Part shown: positions 12,918-19,933 of the stretch, piece after piece
Layout of the letters: the number at the start of each line of letters is the position of its first letter
How positions within the stretch are numbered: position 1 is the first letter of the stretch
DNA from: Bdellovibrionaceae bacterium UBA5009
GTDB lineage: Bacteria; Bdellovibrionota; Bdellovibrionia; Bdellovibrionales; Bdellovibrionaceae
Assembly (NCBI GenBank): GCA_002396665.1
Contig: DGYJ01000127.1
Coordinates: 27,913 to 49,456, forward strand
Direction: 5' to 3'
DNA: 21,544 bases
The notes under the pieces: model-generated
The model's input: only the letters and a program-made list of their open reading frames with translations
Database searches by the model: none
Told to the model about the DNA's origin: nothing
Made by a program: the position numbers and the translations under genes

Positions 12918-13967
12918 ATGAAAACAAATTCGATCAAACAAGTGGCAGCTTTGAGTGTGAGTTTAATGACAGCATTCATGTTGGCTTGCTCGGGGAATAA
13001 CTACACAGCCTTCAAAGAAGCGCCTGCTCAACCCGTGGAGCAACCTCCAATAGCTAAAAAATTAGAGCGCCCATCTTGCGAGTATGATCCTGTGAATTAC
13101 AGAGTCTATGGATTGCTTCGCAGTTTTTATTTGTCTGGTGGTGGCGGTGTGAACGGCGGGGTAGATCTTGTTTCTGGTGTTTTGCGTTCGATCTTTTTGG
13201 GTGTGGAATGGACAACATTTAAAATGTACACTTCGCTTGCTGTTTACAATGCAAACGAAATGGATTCGCCCGCAGTTGTTAATGATGATGGTGTTAAGAA
13301 ATCCAATATAAAATTTAGTTTGGGTGCGGCCATTGGTGGAATCAACACTGGTGTGAATACCTCTTCAAAAGTCATTCTTGAAGACATGGTGATGTCAGCT
13401 TTCGAGAAAAATTTGAAGAATGTCGATAAAGTTTTATCTTCTCGACCAAGAATTTGGGAAACAAGTGTGTTTTCTATAATGTCAGGAAATAAAGTTGTCA
13501 TTCCAGTGGGGACAAATTCAGGCTTGGCAGTTGGTGACAAGTTGAATATTTACAAAGGTGATTACGAGTGGACAGATGCCAGCCGACCTTGCAACAGTTC
13601 ACGTACCTTCAAAACTCCAGATGGAGAGCCTGAATTGATAGCCCAGGCTGAAGTTTTACCTGCATCAGTGAATTTGTCGAACACAGCGATTTTAAAAATC
13701 TCGAACTTAAAAGATGGCGCAGTGATCGAGCGTGGAGATGTCGTTCGATTTAAAGAATTTGCTCCTAAGAAAAAAGGGGACAAAGCCCGTGCACCCTATA
13801 AATATGCAGTTCGCGTGGAAGAAGTCAGTCAAATGGATATCCAGTTGGATGATGGACAAAAAATTGAAATGACTCCGATACTTAAAGGCTTGCTCGAAAA
13901 GGCCATCGATCAAAAATTCACAAATTACTTCATCAAGCGAAATGCCACATGGAGCGGCGGAAACTAA
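12918..13967 (+). CDS. Lipoprotein with FlgT/CsgG-like C-terminal features, function unknown
   Basis: The 349-residue protein has a lipoprotein signal peptide ending in MLAC (lipid-modified Cys24, followed by Ser and Gly, so no inner-membrane-retention aspartate). A proline-rich linker (APAQPVEQPP) follows. The middle has a glycine-rich segment (LSGGGGVNGGVDLVSG) and KVILEDMVMSAFEKNLKNV, the kind of helix found in CsgG/FlgT-type domains. The following VVIPVGTNSGLAVGDKLNIY resembles the small beta domain at the C-terminus of FlgT ('GxxxGVxxGDxLxVY'). An outer-membrane, periplasm-facing location is likely. The ATG follows GGGGGATCTG. It is a single gene convergent with the YkgJ-type gene. The family resemblance is from memory of motifs and is tentative; the lipoprotein call is firm. 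Confidence 0.75.
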   Translation: MKTNSIKQVAALSVSLMTAFMLACSGNNYTAFKEAPAQPVEQPPIAKKLERPSCEYDPVNYRVYGLLRSFYLSGGGGVNGGVDLVSGVLRSIFLGVEWTTFKMYTSLAVYNANEMDSPAVVNDDGVKKSNIKFSLGAAIGGINTGVNTSSKVILEDMVMSAFEKNLKNVDKVLSSRPRIWETSVFSIMSGNKVVIPVGTNSGLAVGDKLNIYKGDYEWTDASRPCNSSRTFKTPDGEPELIAQAEVLPASVNLSNTAILKISNLKDGAVIERGDVVRFKEFAPKKKGDKARAPYKYAVRVEEVSQMDIQLDDGQKIEMTPILKGLLEKAIDQKFTNYFIKRNATWSGGN

Positions 13968-13973
13968 GCCGCT
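13953..13973. terminator. Hairpin between convergent genes, possible bidirectional terminator
   Basis: AGCGGC pairs with GCCGCT around a nine-base loop that contains the stop codon of the lipoprotein gene. ACTACTTTTGACG follows on +, a modest T-run. The minus-strand gene ends one base beyond it. No better terminator exists at this convergent junction. Confidence 0.45.
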
Positions 13974-13974
13974 A

Positions 13975-14511
13975 CTACTTTTGACGTTGTTGATAGGCCC
14001 GGGCCTCTTTCATTAAAGAGGCCTCACTTTTTTTCTGCTCATCCAATTGTTTTTGAATTTCAGCTGGGGGAATCAGTGCCCCTTTGCCGACCCCTGGGCA
14101 AAAAGTTTTCACTTCTTTATTCCAGGTTTTTGCGTTCATCACTTCGGGCCAAAAAGGCCAAGTTCGACACTGGGTCGGGCGGGCTTCGTAAACACCGCAG
14201 GACTTTCCTTTAAGGTACATGCACTCTTCGCGTTTTGGATCTTCTTTGAGATGCCAAAAGCCTTGGGTGCGATCACAATTTTGCTTGGTCCATTCGGTGA
14301 TGGTTTGTCCAAAATAATTTGCAAAGCGCTTGCGATCTTCTTTCGTCAAATAAACAAAACCGTATTCTCCGCGTGAAAGGCAGCACTGGCTTGAACCCTG
14401 GCATTGAAAGCGGATGCCCTCTTTTTGCCACCACTCTTTTGCATTGGAAGTGGTCAAGGGGCTCGTTTTATTGGAGGATTTTTTTGATTTCTTTGTCGAT
14501 GTGGAACTCAT
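13975..14511 (-). CDS. YkgJ-family cysteine cluster protein (metal-binding, FliB-like)
   Basis: This 178-residue cytoplasmic protein belongs to the YkgJ/flagellin-N-methylase-related zinc- or iron-chelating family. Eight cysteines are placed as in the family: C37 and C43-C44 (FQCQGSSQCCLSRGEYGFVY), C79, C97, C105 (SCGVYEARPTQC), C115 (RTWPFWPE follows) and C138 (TFCPG). The first 25 residues are a Ser/Lys/Thr-rich tail and the last 25 form a charged helix. The function of the standalone form is not established; relatives are proposed to bind a metal or an iron-sulfur cluster. Its start overlaps the stop of the upstream thioesterase gene by four bases, so the two are made together. Confidence 0.85.
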   Translation of the reverse strand: MSSTSTKKSKKSSNKTSPLTTSNAKEWWQKEGIRFQCQGSSQCCLSRGEYGFVYLTKEDRKRFANYFGQTITEWTKQNCDRTQGFWHLKEDPKREECMYLKGKSCGVYEARPTQCRTWPFWPEVMNAKTWNKEVKTFCPGVGKGALIPPAEIQKQLDEQKKSEASLMKEARAYQQRQK

Positions 14512-14918
14512 TGGGCATATCTTTCTAAACGGGTGCGCATAGTTTCAGGTAATTCTTTTTTTTGCTTTGTTTTTGTATCCAAAACCGCATGGACCATGGT
14601 GAGGTTTGCACAGGTCAATTCGTTTTTAAAAAAGCGATATTTCATCTTGAAAGAAGTGGATCCAAGGTTTTCAACATGGGCTTCGACCTCGTAGGTTTCG
14701 CCGGGGATAAAGGGGGCTAGGTAGTCCACTTCAAGATGCCGAATGGGTATCATTTCTGTAGAGCCTTTGAACCATTCCTTCCAAGTATATCCTGTAGCCA
14801 CAATGAATTCTTCGAAGATGTCATGGGCAAGACTTGGTAAATTTCCAAAATACATAATCTGGGCTGGGTCTGCGTCCCTAAAATGAATTCGGATTTGAGT
14901 TTTATATTTTTGTCCCAT
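14508..14918 (-). CDS. 4HBT-type hot-dog acyl-CoA thioesterase, candidate DHNA-CoA thioesterase
   Basis: The protein (136 residues) is a single hot-dog-fold thioesterase of the 4-hydroxybenzoyl-CoA thioesterase/YbgC class. The active-site stretch is FRDADPAQIMYFGN, with the expected catalytic Asp17 followed by PAQIMYF; EVDYLAPFIPGE is the second family block. It hydrolyses an acyl-CoA thioester; the specific acyl group is not readable. DHNA-CoA thioesterase (MenI) of cyanobacteria and plants belongs to this same class. The men operon and the prenyl synthase lie on both sides, and no other thioesterase is present, so MenI is a reasonable candidate role. GAGGG lies closest to the second of two consecutive ATGs, hence the start at 14918; 14921 is the alternative. 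It is coupled to the YkgJ-type gene. Confidence 0.82.
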   Translation of the reverse strand: MGQKYKTQIRIHFRDADPAQIMYFGNLPSLAHDIFEEFIVATGYTWKEWFKGSTEMIPIRHLEVDYLAPFIPGETYEVEAHVENLGSTSFKMKYRFFKNELTCANLTMVHAVLDTKTKQKKELPETMRTRLERYAQ

Positions 14919-14934
14919 CATTCCCTCTTTGTAG

Positions 14935-14949
14935 AGCTTGACTCAAGCT
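14935..14949. promoter_or_regulatory. 15-bp palindrome in the divergent thioesterase/prenyl-synthase region
   Basis: AGCTTGA-C-TCAAGCT is a perfect 7-bp inverted repeat around one base. It lies 17 bases before the thioesterase start and 71 before the prenyl-synthase start. It includes TTGACT, which could be a -35 for the plus-strand unit, although I see no good -10 at the right distance. Operator or chance; modest support. Confidence 0.35.
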
Positions 14950-15019
14950 GACTATTACAGGAAGTTAACATCATTCCAACACATAAAATGGAGCGGCCAC
15001 GGCCCCCACAGGAGCAACC

Positions 15020-15982
15020 TTGCAGCGCATAAAACCTGATGATGTGAAAATCTACAGCTCTCAGGATTTTCCAAATTATTTACCTAAGTTGAATCTTTTG
15101 TACGATGATTTATTTTCTTTAGGCAAAGGTTTTCGTTCACGCATGGTTCGCGAGGTGGCGACTCCGCTTGGTATTAAGTCAGAGACTCAGCAATTGTTGG
15201 CGCAAACGATAGAGTTCATCCATAATGCTTCCTTGTTGCACGATGATCTTGTGGATCGCTCTCAACTTCGTCGCGGTAAACCTGCAGCATGGACAAAGTA
15301 CACCCCAGAGTATGCAGTGCTGGCAGGTGATTATCTTTTAGCCCGGGTGATGGTGAATCTTTCTTCCTTTGGAAATATTAAATTAGTTCATTACACAGCC
15401 CAGATGATTTCAGATTTGCTCGAGGGCGAGTGGCTTCAGGATTCTGTCGTGGGCGACCATTTTGTGACCATTGAACAGTTGGATAGGATTCATAATCTGA
15501 AAACAGGCTCTTTGTTTAAATGGTGTTTGCGGGCTCCATTTATGTCCCTGGGGCGGGAAGAATCCACCTTGCATCAGACCTTGGAAGAAATGGGAACTAT
15601 TCTTGGTCAGTTATTTCAGCGCAGTGATGATTTGTTGGATTATGATATTCGAAATGACGAAGGCAAGGCGATCCTTGGGGATTTGAAGTCAGGGTATTTA
15701 AATTCTTTTGGGGCCTTCTGCTGCCAGGGGCTGAGTCGTGAACAAATCGAAAAATTAGTCAAAAGCCAGTCCTTGATGGAATTTAAAAATAGTCTTGGGG
15801 GCGAGAAAGTTTTTGATGAAAAACTAAAATCCTTCGACCAGATCAATTCCAAAATGATTTCATTGTATCAACATCACCTTGAACGTCTGGAAACAAAACA
15901 CTTAGGTGAAAGTGAAAAGTCAGTTTTAAAATTTTTAAAATCTTTGACTGATTTGCTCTACTGGAGAAGGAAGCCCGCGTGA
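15020..15982 (+). CDS. Long-chain trans-polyprenyl diphosphate synthase
   Basis: This enzyme condenses isopentenyl diphosphate units onto an allylic primer to make the isoprenoid side chain, here most likely for menaquinone. The 320-residue protein has the first Asp-rich motif DDLVD (75-79) with RRGKPAAW after it, GDYLLARV (103-110), EGEW (135-138), KTGSLF and the second Asp motif QRSDDLLDYD (200-209). The residue five before the first Asp is alanine (A70), the small residue typical of long-chain synthases. The N-terminal GGKRxRP motif is replaced by LGKGFRSRM (34-42), so primer contacts are altered. The start is TTG with AGGAG five bases upstream. GTGA links it to the UbiA-like gene. A symbol such as ispB or hepT would need chain-length data. 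Confidence 0.9.
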   Translation: MQRIKPDDVKIYSSQDFPNYLPKLNLLYDDLFSLGKGFRSRMVREVATPLGIKSETQQLLAQTIEFIHNASLLHDDLVDRSQLRRGKPAAWTKYTPEYAVLAGDYLLARVMVNLSSFGNIKLVHYTAQMISDLLEGEWLQDSVVGDHFVTIEQLDRIHNLKTGSLFKWCLRAPFMSLGREESTLHQTLEEMGTILGQLFQRSDDLLDYDIRNDEGKAILGDLKSGYLNSFGAFCCQGLSREQIEKLVKSQSLMEFKNSLGGEKVFDEKLKSFDQINSKMISLYQHHLERLETKHLGESEKSVLKFLKSLTDLLYWRRKPA

Positions 15983-17079
15983 ATCAGCTGATCACGGTTT
16001 CGCGCAGATCGGCGGAATTTAAAAAATATATTTTGGGAACTTTTTCTGACACACACAGGGCGCTGCCCATGGAATCGCTAAGTTCTGTGCAGGATCATGA
16101 CGAAGTCACATTTCAACTTGTGCCCACAGAGCAAATCCAAAAACCAATTTGGCCAGTGGTTTTTTTAAAAACCATTCGTATCAGACAATTTATTTTTGTT
16201 CTGTTTCCAATTTTTTATTTGTTTTTACTGAATGGCTTTTTAGAAAGTGTTCAGGATGCAACATTGATACTTCTGAGCCTTGTCGGGGTCTTAAGTTTAT
16301 TTGCTTCGCTTCAACTGCGGAACGACTTCCATGATCATCTGAATGGGCTGGATCGAATTCGTCACAAAGGAGTATCATCACCACTTTTGCAGGGTTGGGT
16401 GACGGCAAAGGAAGTCAGTCAGTGGGCCTGGTTTTTTGTTGGCATTTCTGCTTTGTGTTCGCTGCCATTAATTTTTGTATTTCCACAGTTGATTATTATT
16501 TTGGCAATTTCAACTGGGTTGTTGTCGTGGTCATTGTACCGGCCACTGAGCTCATTTAAAAATATTTTTGCTGGTGAAATTGTTTTTGGTTTTTTAGTTG
16601 GCCCTTTGCTGGCCACAGGGTTTCAAGTTTCAGTCACTGGGGTTTTTAATCTGCAGTCTTTATTTTTTGGTCTGATTTGGGGGGCTGCAGTTCTATTTCG
16701 AATGTATCTGCAAAATTTTGAAAATATGGCCGCCCTTTCGCAAGCGAAGATCAAAAATATTTTAAATACTTTGGGTTTCGATCGTTCTAAAAAATTTATT
16801 ATGACCTGGTGGTTGTCAGTTTTGGCATTGTTTGGAATTTACCACCTTGTTTATTTTCACTTTCTAGTTTGGATGGGCACATTTTTTTTGTTGGCAGTCT
16901 TCACTTGGAAATTTTTAAATCAGATGAAGAAAGTACAGTCCCCCCTGGGGTCGGCCCTGGCGGACTTACAAATAGAAGGTCAGCAACTCTTTGATTTGCT
17001 TGTTAGCCTTTGGGTTTTACAGTCCTTGTTTTCATTTTTGGCACCAAGTTTTTTTGGAGTGCTCGTGCGTGGAATTTAA
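15979..17079 (+). CDS. UbiA/MenA-like membrane protein with degenerate second Asp motif
   Basis: The 366-residue protein is polytopic, with about eight hydrophobic helices, and resembles the UbiA prenyltransferase superfamily. The first substrate motif is well kept: RNDFHDHLNGLD (114-125), like the MenA NDxxDxxxGxD form. The matching second motif, which should read like NxxRDxxxDxxxGK, is QNFENMAALSQAK (245-257), so both acidic positions are changed apart from one Glu. A 55-residue N-terminal extension, hydrophilic and Ser/Thr-rich, precedes the first helix. The start is GTG, overlapping the prenyl-synthase stop by four bases, with GGAGAAGG upstream. It may have altered activity, be a partner of the synthase, or be inactive. 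MenA proper is at 9138-10058. Membership in the superfamily is likely; activity is open. Confidence 0.65.
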   Translation: MNQLITVSRRSAEFKKYILGTFSDTHRALPMESLSSVQDHDEVTFQLVPTEQIQKPIWPVVFLKTIRIRQFIFVLFPIFYLFLLNGFLESVQDATLILLSLVGVLSLFASLQLRNDFHDHLNGLDRIRHKGVSSPLLQGWVTAKEVSQWAWFFVGISALCSLPLIFVFPQLIIILAISTGLLSWSLYRPLSSFKNIFAGEIVFGFLVGPLLATGFQVSVTGVFNLQSLFFGLIWGAAVLFRMYLQNFENMAALSQAKIKNILNTLGFDRSKKFIMTWWLSVLALFGIYHLVYFHFLVWMGTFFLLAVFTWKFLNQMKKVQSPLGSALADLQIEGQQLFDLLVSLWVLQSLFSFLAPSFFGVLVRGI

Positions 17080-17872
17080 AAAAATTAAAATTGGATTTGC
17101 AGAGTCAACCCTTACGGAAGAAGAAATTAAAACGCTTCAACTGTTGACTGAAAACTCAAATTATCAACTCTGTTCAATATCACAAATTCAAGTCGATGAT
17201 TATGCGCTTGAAAGAAAAGATTCCCAATGGTCATTACGACTGGTGAGGCCAGAATCTGAAAAAGATTCCGTGGCCCTGTCATTGAATTTTGATTTGTCCT
17301 TGGATTACAAACGTGAAATCAAAAAAAAAGAAGATTTGCTTTATAAGTCCCTGGGGCAGCCGAAAAGTTCATTGCGTGTTTTGGATACAACCTGTGGATT
17401 GGCCATTGATAGTGTTCATTTTTCAAAGCTGGGAATGGAAGTTGTCAGCTTAGAACGAAATCCCGTTTTGTTTTTTCTATTGACCCAGGCCCAGTCCGCT
17501 TCACAGCAAGAAGTTATTCGTAAAATTAAAATTATAAACTCTGAAGCTTCGCGGTATCTGAATTCTATCACATCGGTAGGTGTAGAAAACGCTGGTGAAG
17601 TTTTCGACGCTGTTTACTTTGATCCCATGTATCCCGAAAAAAAGAAAAAATCGGCCAAACCCCGTAAAGAGATGCTGCTTTTTCGCGATTTTGTCGGTGA
17701 AGACCTGGATGCCGACCAGGTCTTTGAGCAGATCACCACGACTGAAGTCCCACGGATCATTGTCAAAAGGCCCATTGAAGCTTCGGCATTGCCCTGTCCA
17801 AGTCCTGCCTATTTGAAACCAATCATTTACCAAGGTAAGATGGTTCGCTATGATGTTTACAAGCGAAAGTGA
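17069..17872 (+). CDS. rsmJ: 16S rRNA (guanine-N2) methyltransferase RsmJ
   Basis: RsmJ methylates G1516 of 16S rRNA (E. coli numbering) using S-adenosylmethionine. The 267-residue protein carries the RsmJ pattern in order: LDTTCGLAIDS (105-115, SAM-binding motif I), LERNPVLFFLL (128-138), FDPMYPEKKKKSA (184-196) and the late IVKRP segment. FDPMYP is the family's form of the catalytic DPPY-type motif. I place the start at the GTG at 17069, inside the end of the previous gene, with GGAG nine bases upstream. Starting farther upstream would add 26 hydrophobic residues that only translate the neighbour's helix out of frame. The usual length near 250 supports this. A housekeeping rRNA enzyme in a prenyl-lipid operon is a common kind of chance linkage. 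Confidence 0.9.
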   Translation: MEFKKIKIGFAESTLTEEEIKTLQLLTENSNYQLCSISQIQVDDYALERKDSQWSLRLVRPESEKDSVALSLNFDLSLDYKREIKKKEDLLYKSLGQPKSSLRVLDTTCGLAIDSVHFSKLGMEVVSLERNPVLFFLLTQAQSASQQEVIRKIKIINSEASRYLNSITSVGVENAGEVFDAVYFDPMYPEKKKKSAKPRKEMLLFRDFVGEDLDADQVFEQITTTEVPRIIVKRPIEASALPCPSPAYLKPIIYQGKMVRYDVYKRK

Positions 17873-17884
17873 GCCTGTCATTTC

Positions 17885-18898
17885 ATGGCTTTAACCATTT
17901 TTATTGGAATTTATTTTTTTTCAGTATTTTCTTTTTTGGAGTTCCAAAAAAGTTGGTCAGCTTTTGGGGAAAGAATACGTCAGCATGTTAAAATTGAAAA
18001 TGTCCGCGAGGACAAATTCGTAAGTTTAGCATTTGGGCGTTTAATTTGGATCTTGAGTTGGGGCGCTTGGCCTCAAACCCTGGAAAATATTTTTCAGTCT
18101 TGGTCAGCGCAACCAAAAATGAAAAGAAGCCATTGGCTGATGTTAGCTCTGAGTCCGATCACAGTATGGCCTAGTTTCTTTTTTATTTTAGGATTTTTGA
18201 AAATTAATTTTTACCTGCTGATGGGAATAGCTTTTGTGTTTTGGTTGGTTGTTAGAATCTTAACCACGGGTAAAATGTTTTTTTCAGACTCATCGAAGAG
18301 CACTTTTGCTACCTTTGTTGAAGATGTTTCCAAGGTGCTTTTTTTTGCTGGGCTTTTATGGTTATCGGTGGATTTAGGTTTGAAAAATTCGATGATTTTT
18401 CAACAGTGGTCAACGGAAAATGGTTTAGCCTTTCTTTTGGCTGACGGACGATTAGCGGGGATTTTGCCTTTACTTTTTATGTCTTTAGGAATTGCATTTT
18501 TGGTCGGGCAGCAAATTTTGATTTTACCCATGGCACTTATTTTTTTACCAACACAAATGGTTTCCACCAATGGTGCAGTGGCGCTTTTTATGGGCGAGGC
18601 CCTGGGCATTGTGCTGCACTTTCTTTTGAAATTAAGGCTGCAAAAACGTGTTTCGTCCAATGTGAACTATGGTTTTTTTTACAGTCACTTCAAAAAATGG
18701 TCCTTAATTATTGCGTTAGGTCTATTGGTTGGCCTTATCCTTTTTGGATTCGAAAAAGAAAGCTTAACGGTTTTATCCCAAGACTTTGAAAATGATTTAG
18801 ATGGCAAAATGTTTATTGTTGTTACGGGATTGATAATGCTGTGGTTTCCGCCATTGTTGTTGGGATCCATTTTAGGACATTTTAGTTATAAAAAATAA
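17885..18898 (+). CDS. Polytopic inner-membrane protein of unknown function
   Basis: The 337-residue protein has an N-terminal helix (ALTIFIGIYFFSVFSFL), a basic loop of about 70 residues, and some seven more hydrophobic helices, for example at about 80-110, 117-128, 145-165, 187-215, 225-245, 260-280 and 305-325. A conserved-looking polar break within membrane segments, FLPTQMVSTNGAVALFMGEA, might be a re-entrant region of a transporter, but I do not recognise a family. It follows rsmJ by 12 bases, so it is probably in the same operon, though its ribosome site is poor (GTGAGCC). No terminator follows it; the next gene begins 41 bases after its stop. A transporter or lipid-related role is only a possibility. 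Confidence 0.6.
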   Translation: MALTIFIGIYFFSVFSFLEFQKSWSAFGERIRQHVKIENVREDKFVSLAFGRLIWILSWGAWPQTLENIFQSWSAQPKMKRSHWLMLALSPITVWPSFFFILGFLKINFYLLMGIAFVFWLVVRILTTGKMFFSDSSKSTFATFVEDVSKVLFFAGLLWLSVDLGLKNSMIFQQWSTENGLAFLLADGRLAGILPLLFMSLGIAFLVGQQILILPMALIFLPTQMVSTNGAVALFMGEALGIVLHFLLKLRLQKRVSSNVNYGFFYSHFKKWSLIIALGLLVGLILFGFEKESLTVLSQDFENDLDGKMFIVVTGLIMLWFPPLLLGSILGHFSYKK

Positions 18899-18939
18899 AT
18901 TATATTAGAAATTGATTAATATTTCACAGGGACGTGAAA

Positions 18940-19827
18940 ATGAGCGAAGAACAAAATTTAAAGAAAAAAGTCAAACAGCTAGAGGACGAGCTTCAGCAAA
19001 CCAAGGCTGAACTTTTAAGCTATCGACATCAAATTAAGAAAACCAATACTCAGCTTGAAAAAATGATGGGACAAATCAGTTTTGAACTGACGATGGCGAC
19101 TCAAATTCAAAAAATTCTTTCACCAACCGAGATGCCCCATATTCCTGGATTTGATTTTAGTACAAAATTTTTGCCTGGGACTGAAAAGGGTGGGGACTAT
19201 TTTGATTTGTTCGAACACGAAAACAAACTCAAATTTGGTGTGATCATGGTTTGTTGTTCGGGCTACGCTATGTCGGCCTTGTTTTTATCGCTATTAATTA
19301 AAATTTCCTCACGACTAGAAGCAAGGCAGGGGCTTGAGCCCCACCAGATGGTACAGGCCTTGGCCCAGGAAATAATTCCCCAAATCCAAGGGGCAGATAA
19401 GGCAAGTTTGTTTTATGGCATTGTTGATAAGCGGAATTACGAATTGAAATATTGTTCTGTTGGGCAAATCGAAGCCTACCTTCAGGTTTATGGACAGGAT
19501 TCGATGGCCCAGCTCGAGGCCTGTGGTCCAAGAATTTCTAAGGATTTTACGGTTTCGCCAAAGACATTGTCTTTGCAGCTGAACCCGCGAGATCGTCTTG
19601 TTATTGCCTCTGAGGGGCTGACATCTGCAGTGAATTCTAAAAATGAAACCTATGGGGCCGAGCGCCTAAGGGAATCCATTCGCAATGCGCCACGCACTGG
19701 TCCCCACAATTTAAGAAATGAAGTTTTTTATCAGGTCGAGCAATTCAGCGGAAAGTCTGAGCCTTCAAGGGATAGCACAGTGCTGGTATTAGAAGTGAAG
19801 GATCGTGTCATTAAGCTGGCTCAATAG
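18940..19827 (+). CDS. SpoIIE/RsbU-type PP2C-like phosphatase with degenerate active site
   Basis: The 295-residue protein begins with a coiled coil (residues 1-45, KKKVKQLEDELQQTKAELLS) and continues into a SpoIIE/RsbU-type domain: MATQIQKILSPTEMPHIPGF is the typical entry, GGDYFD (84-89) the first metal site. The second site, normally DVSGHG, is here CCSGYA (105-110), so its Asp is replaced by Cys. The third, normally TDG, is SEG (224-226). The last, normally DDxT, is RDST (277-280) with one Asp kept. Two of four metal-binding acids are thus lost or changed, so phosphatase activity is doubtful and a binding or scaffold role is possible. The ATG at 18940 is preceded by CAGGGA; a GTG two codons earlier is the alternative. 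No kinase or anti-sigma-factor partner is adjacent. Confidence 0.82.
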   Translation: MSEEQNLKKKVKQLEDELQQTKAELLSYRHQIKKTNTQLEKMMGQISFELTMATQIQKILSPTEMPHIPGFDFSTKFLPGTEKGGDYFDLFEHENKLKFGVIMVCCSGYAMSALFLSLLIKISSRLEARQGLEPHQMVQALAQEIIPQIQGADKASLFYGIVDKRNYELKYCSVGQIEAYLQVYGQDSMAQLEACGPRISKDFTVSPKTLSLQLNPRDRLVIASEGLTSAVNSKNETYGAERLRESIRNAPRTGPHNLRNEVFYQVEQFSGKSEPSRDSTVLVLEVKDRVIKLAQ

Positions 19828-19842
19828 TGGAATTTGATAATT

Positions 19843-19885
19843 GAGGCTCTCTTGAGGGTCTCGACTTGATCGAGCCCAGGGCCTC
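19843..19885 (+). terminator. Large stem-loop between the phosphatase gene and gltA
   Basis: GAGGCT (19843-19848) pairs with GGCCTC (19880-19885, one wobble), and inside it GGG-T-CTCGA pairs with TCGAG-CCC around CTTGA with one bulged T. TGATATTTATTAAGG follows, not a proper U-tract. It is probably a weak terminator or leader structure before gltA. The rest of 19886-19933 is AT-rich and likely holds the gltA promoter, but I cannot fix it. Confidence 0.45.
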
Positions 19886-19933
19886 TGATATTTATTAAGG
19901 GTTATTAATTGATTAGTCATTGAAAGGACTTGT

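Noticed and set aside
16991..17068. Upstream extension of rsmJ with a hydrophobic N-terminus
   Set aside because: It overlaps the UbiA-like gene in another frame by nearly 90 bases, has no ribosome site, and the RsmJ length and domain fit the GTG at 17069.
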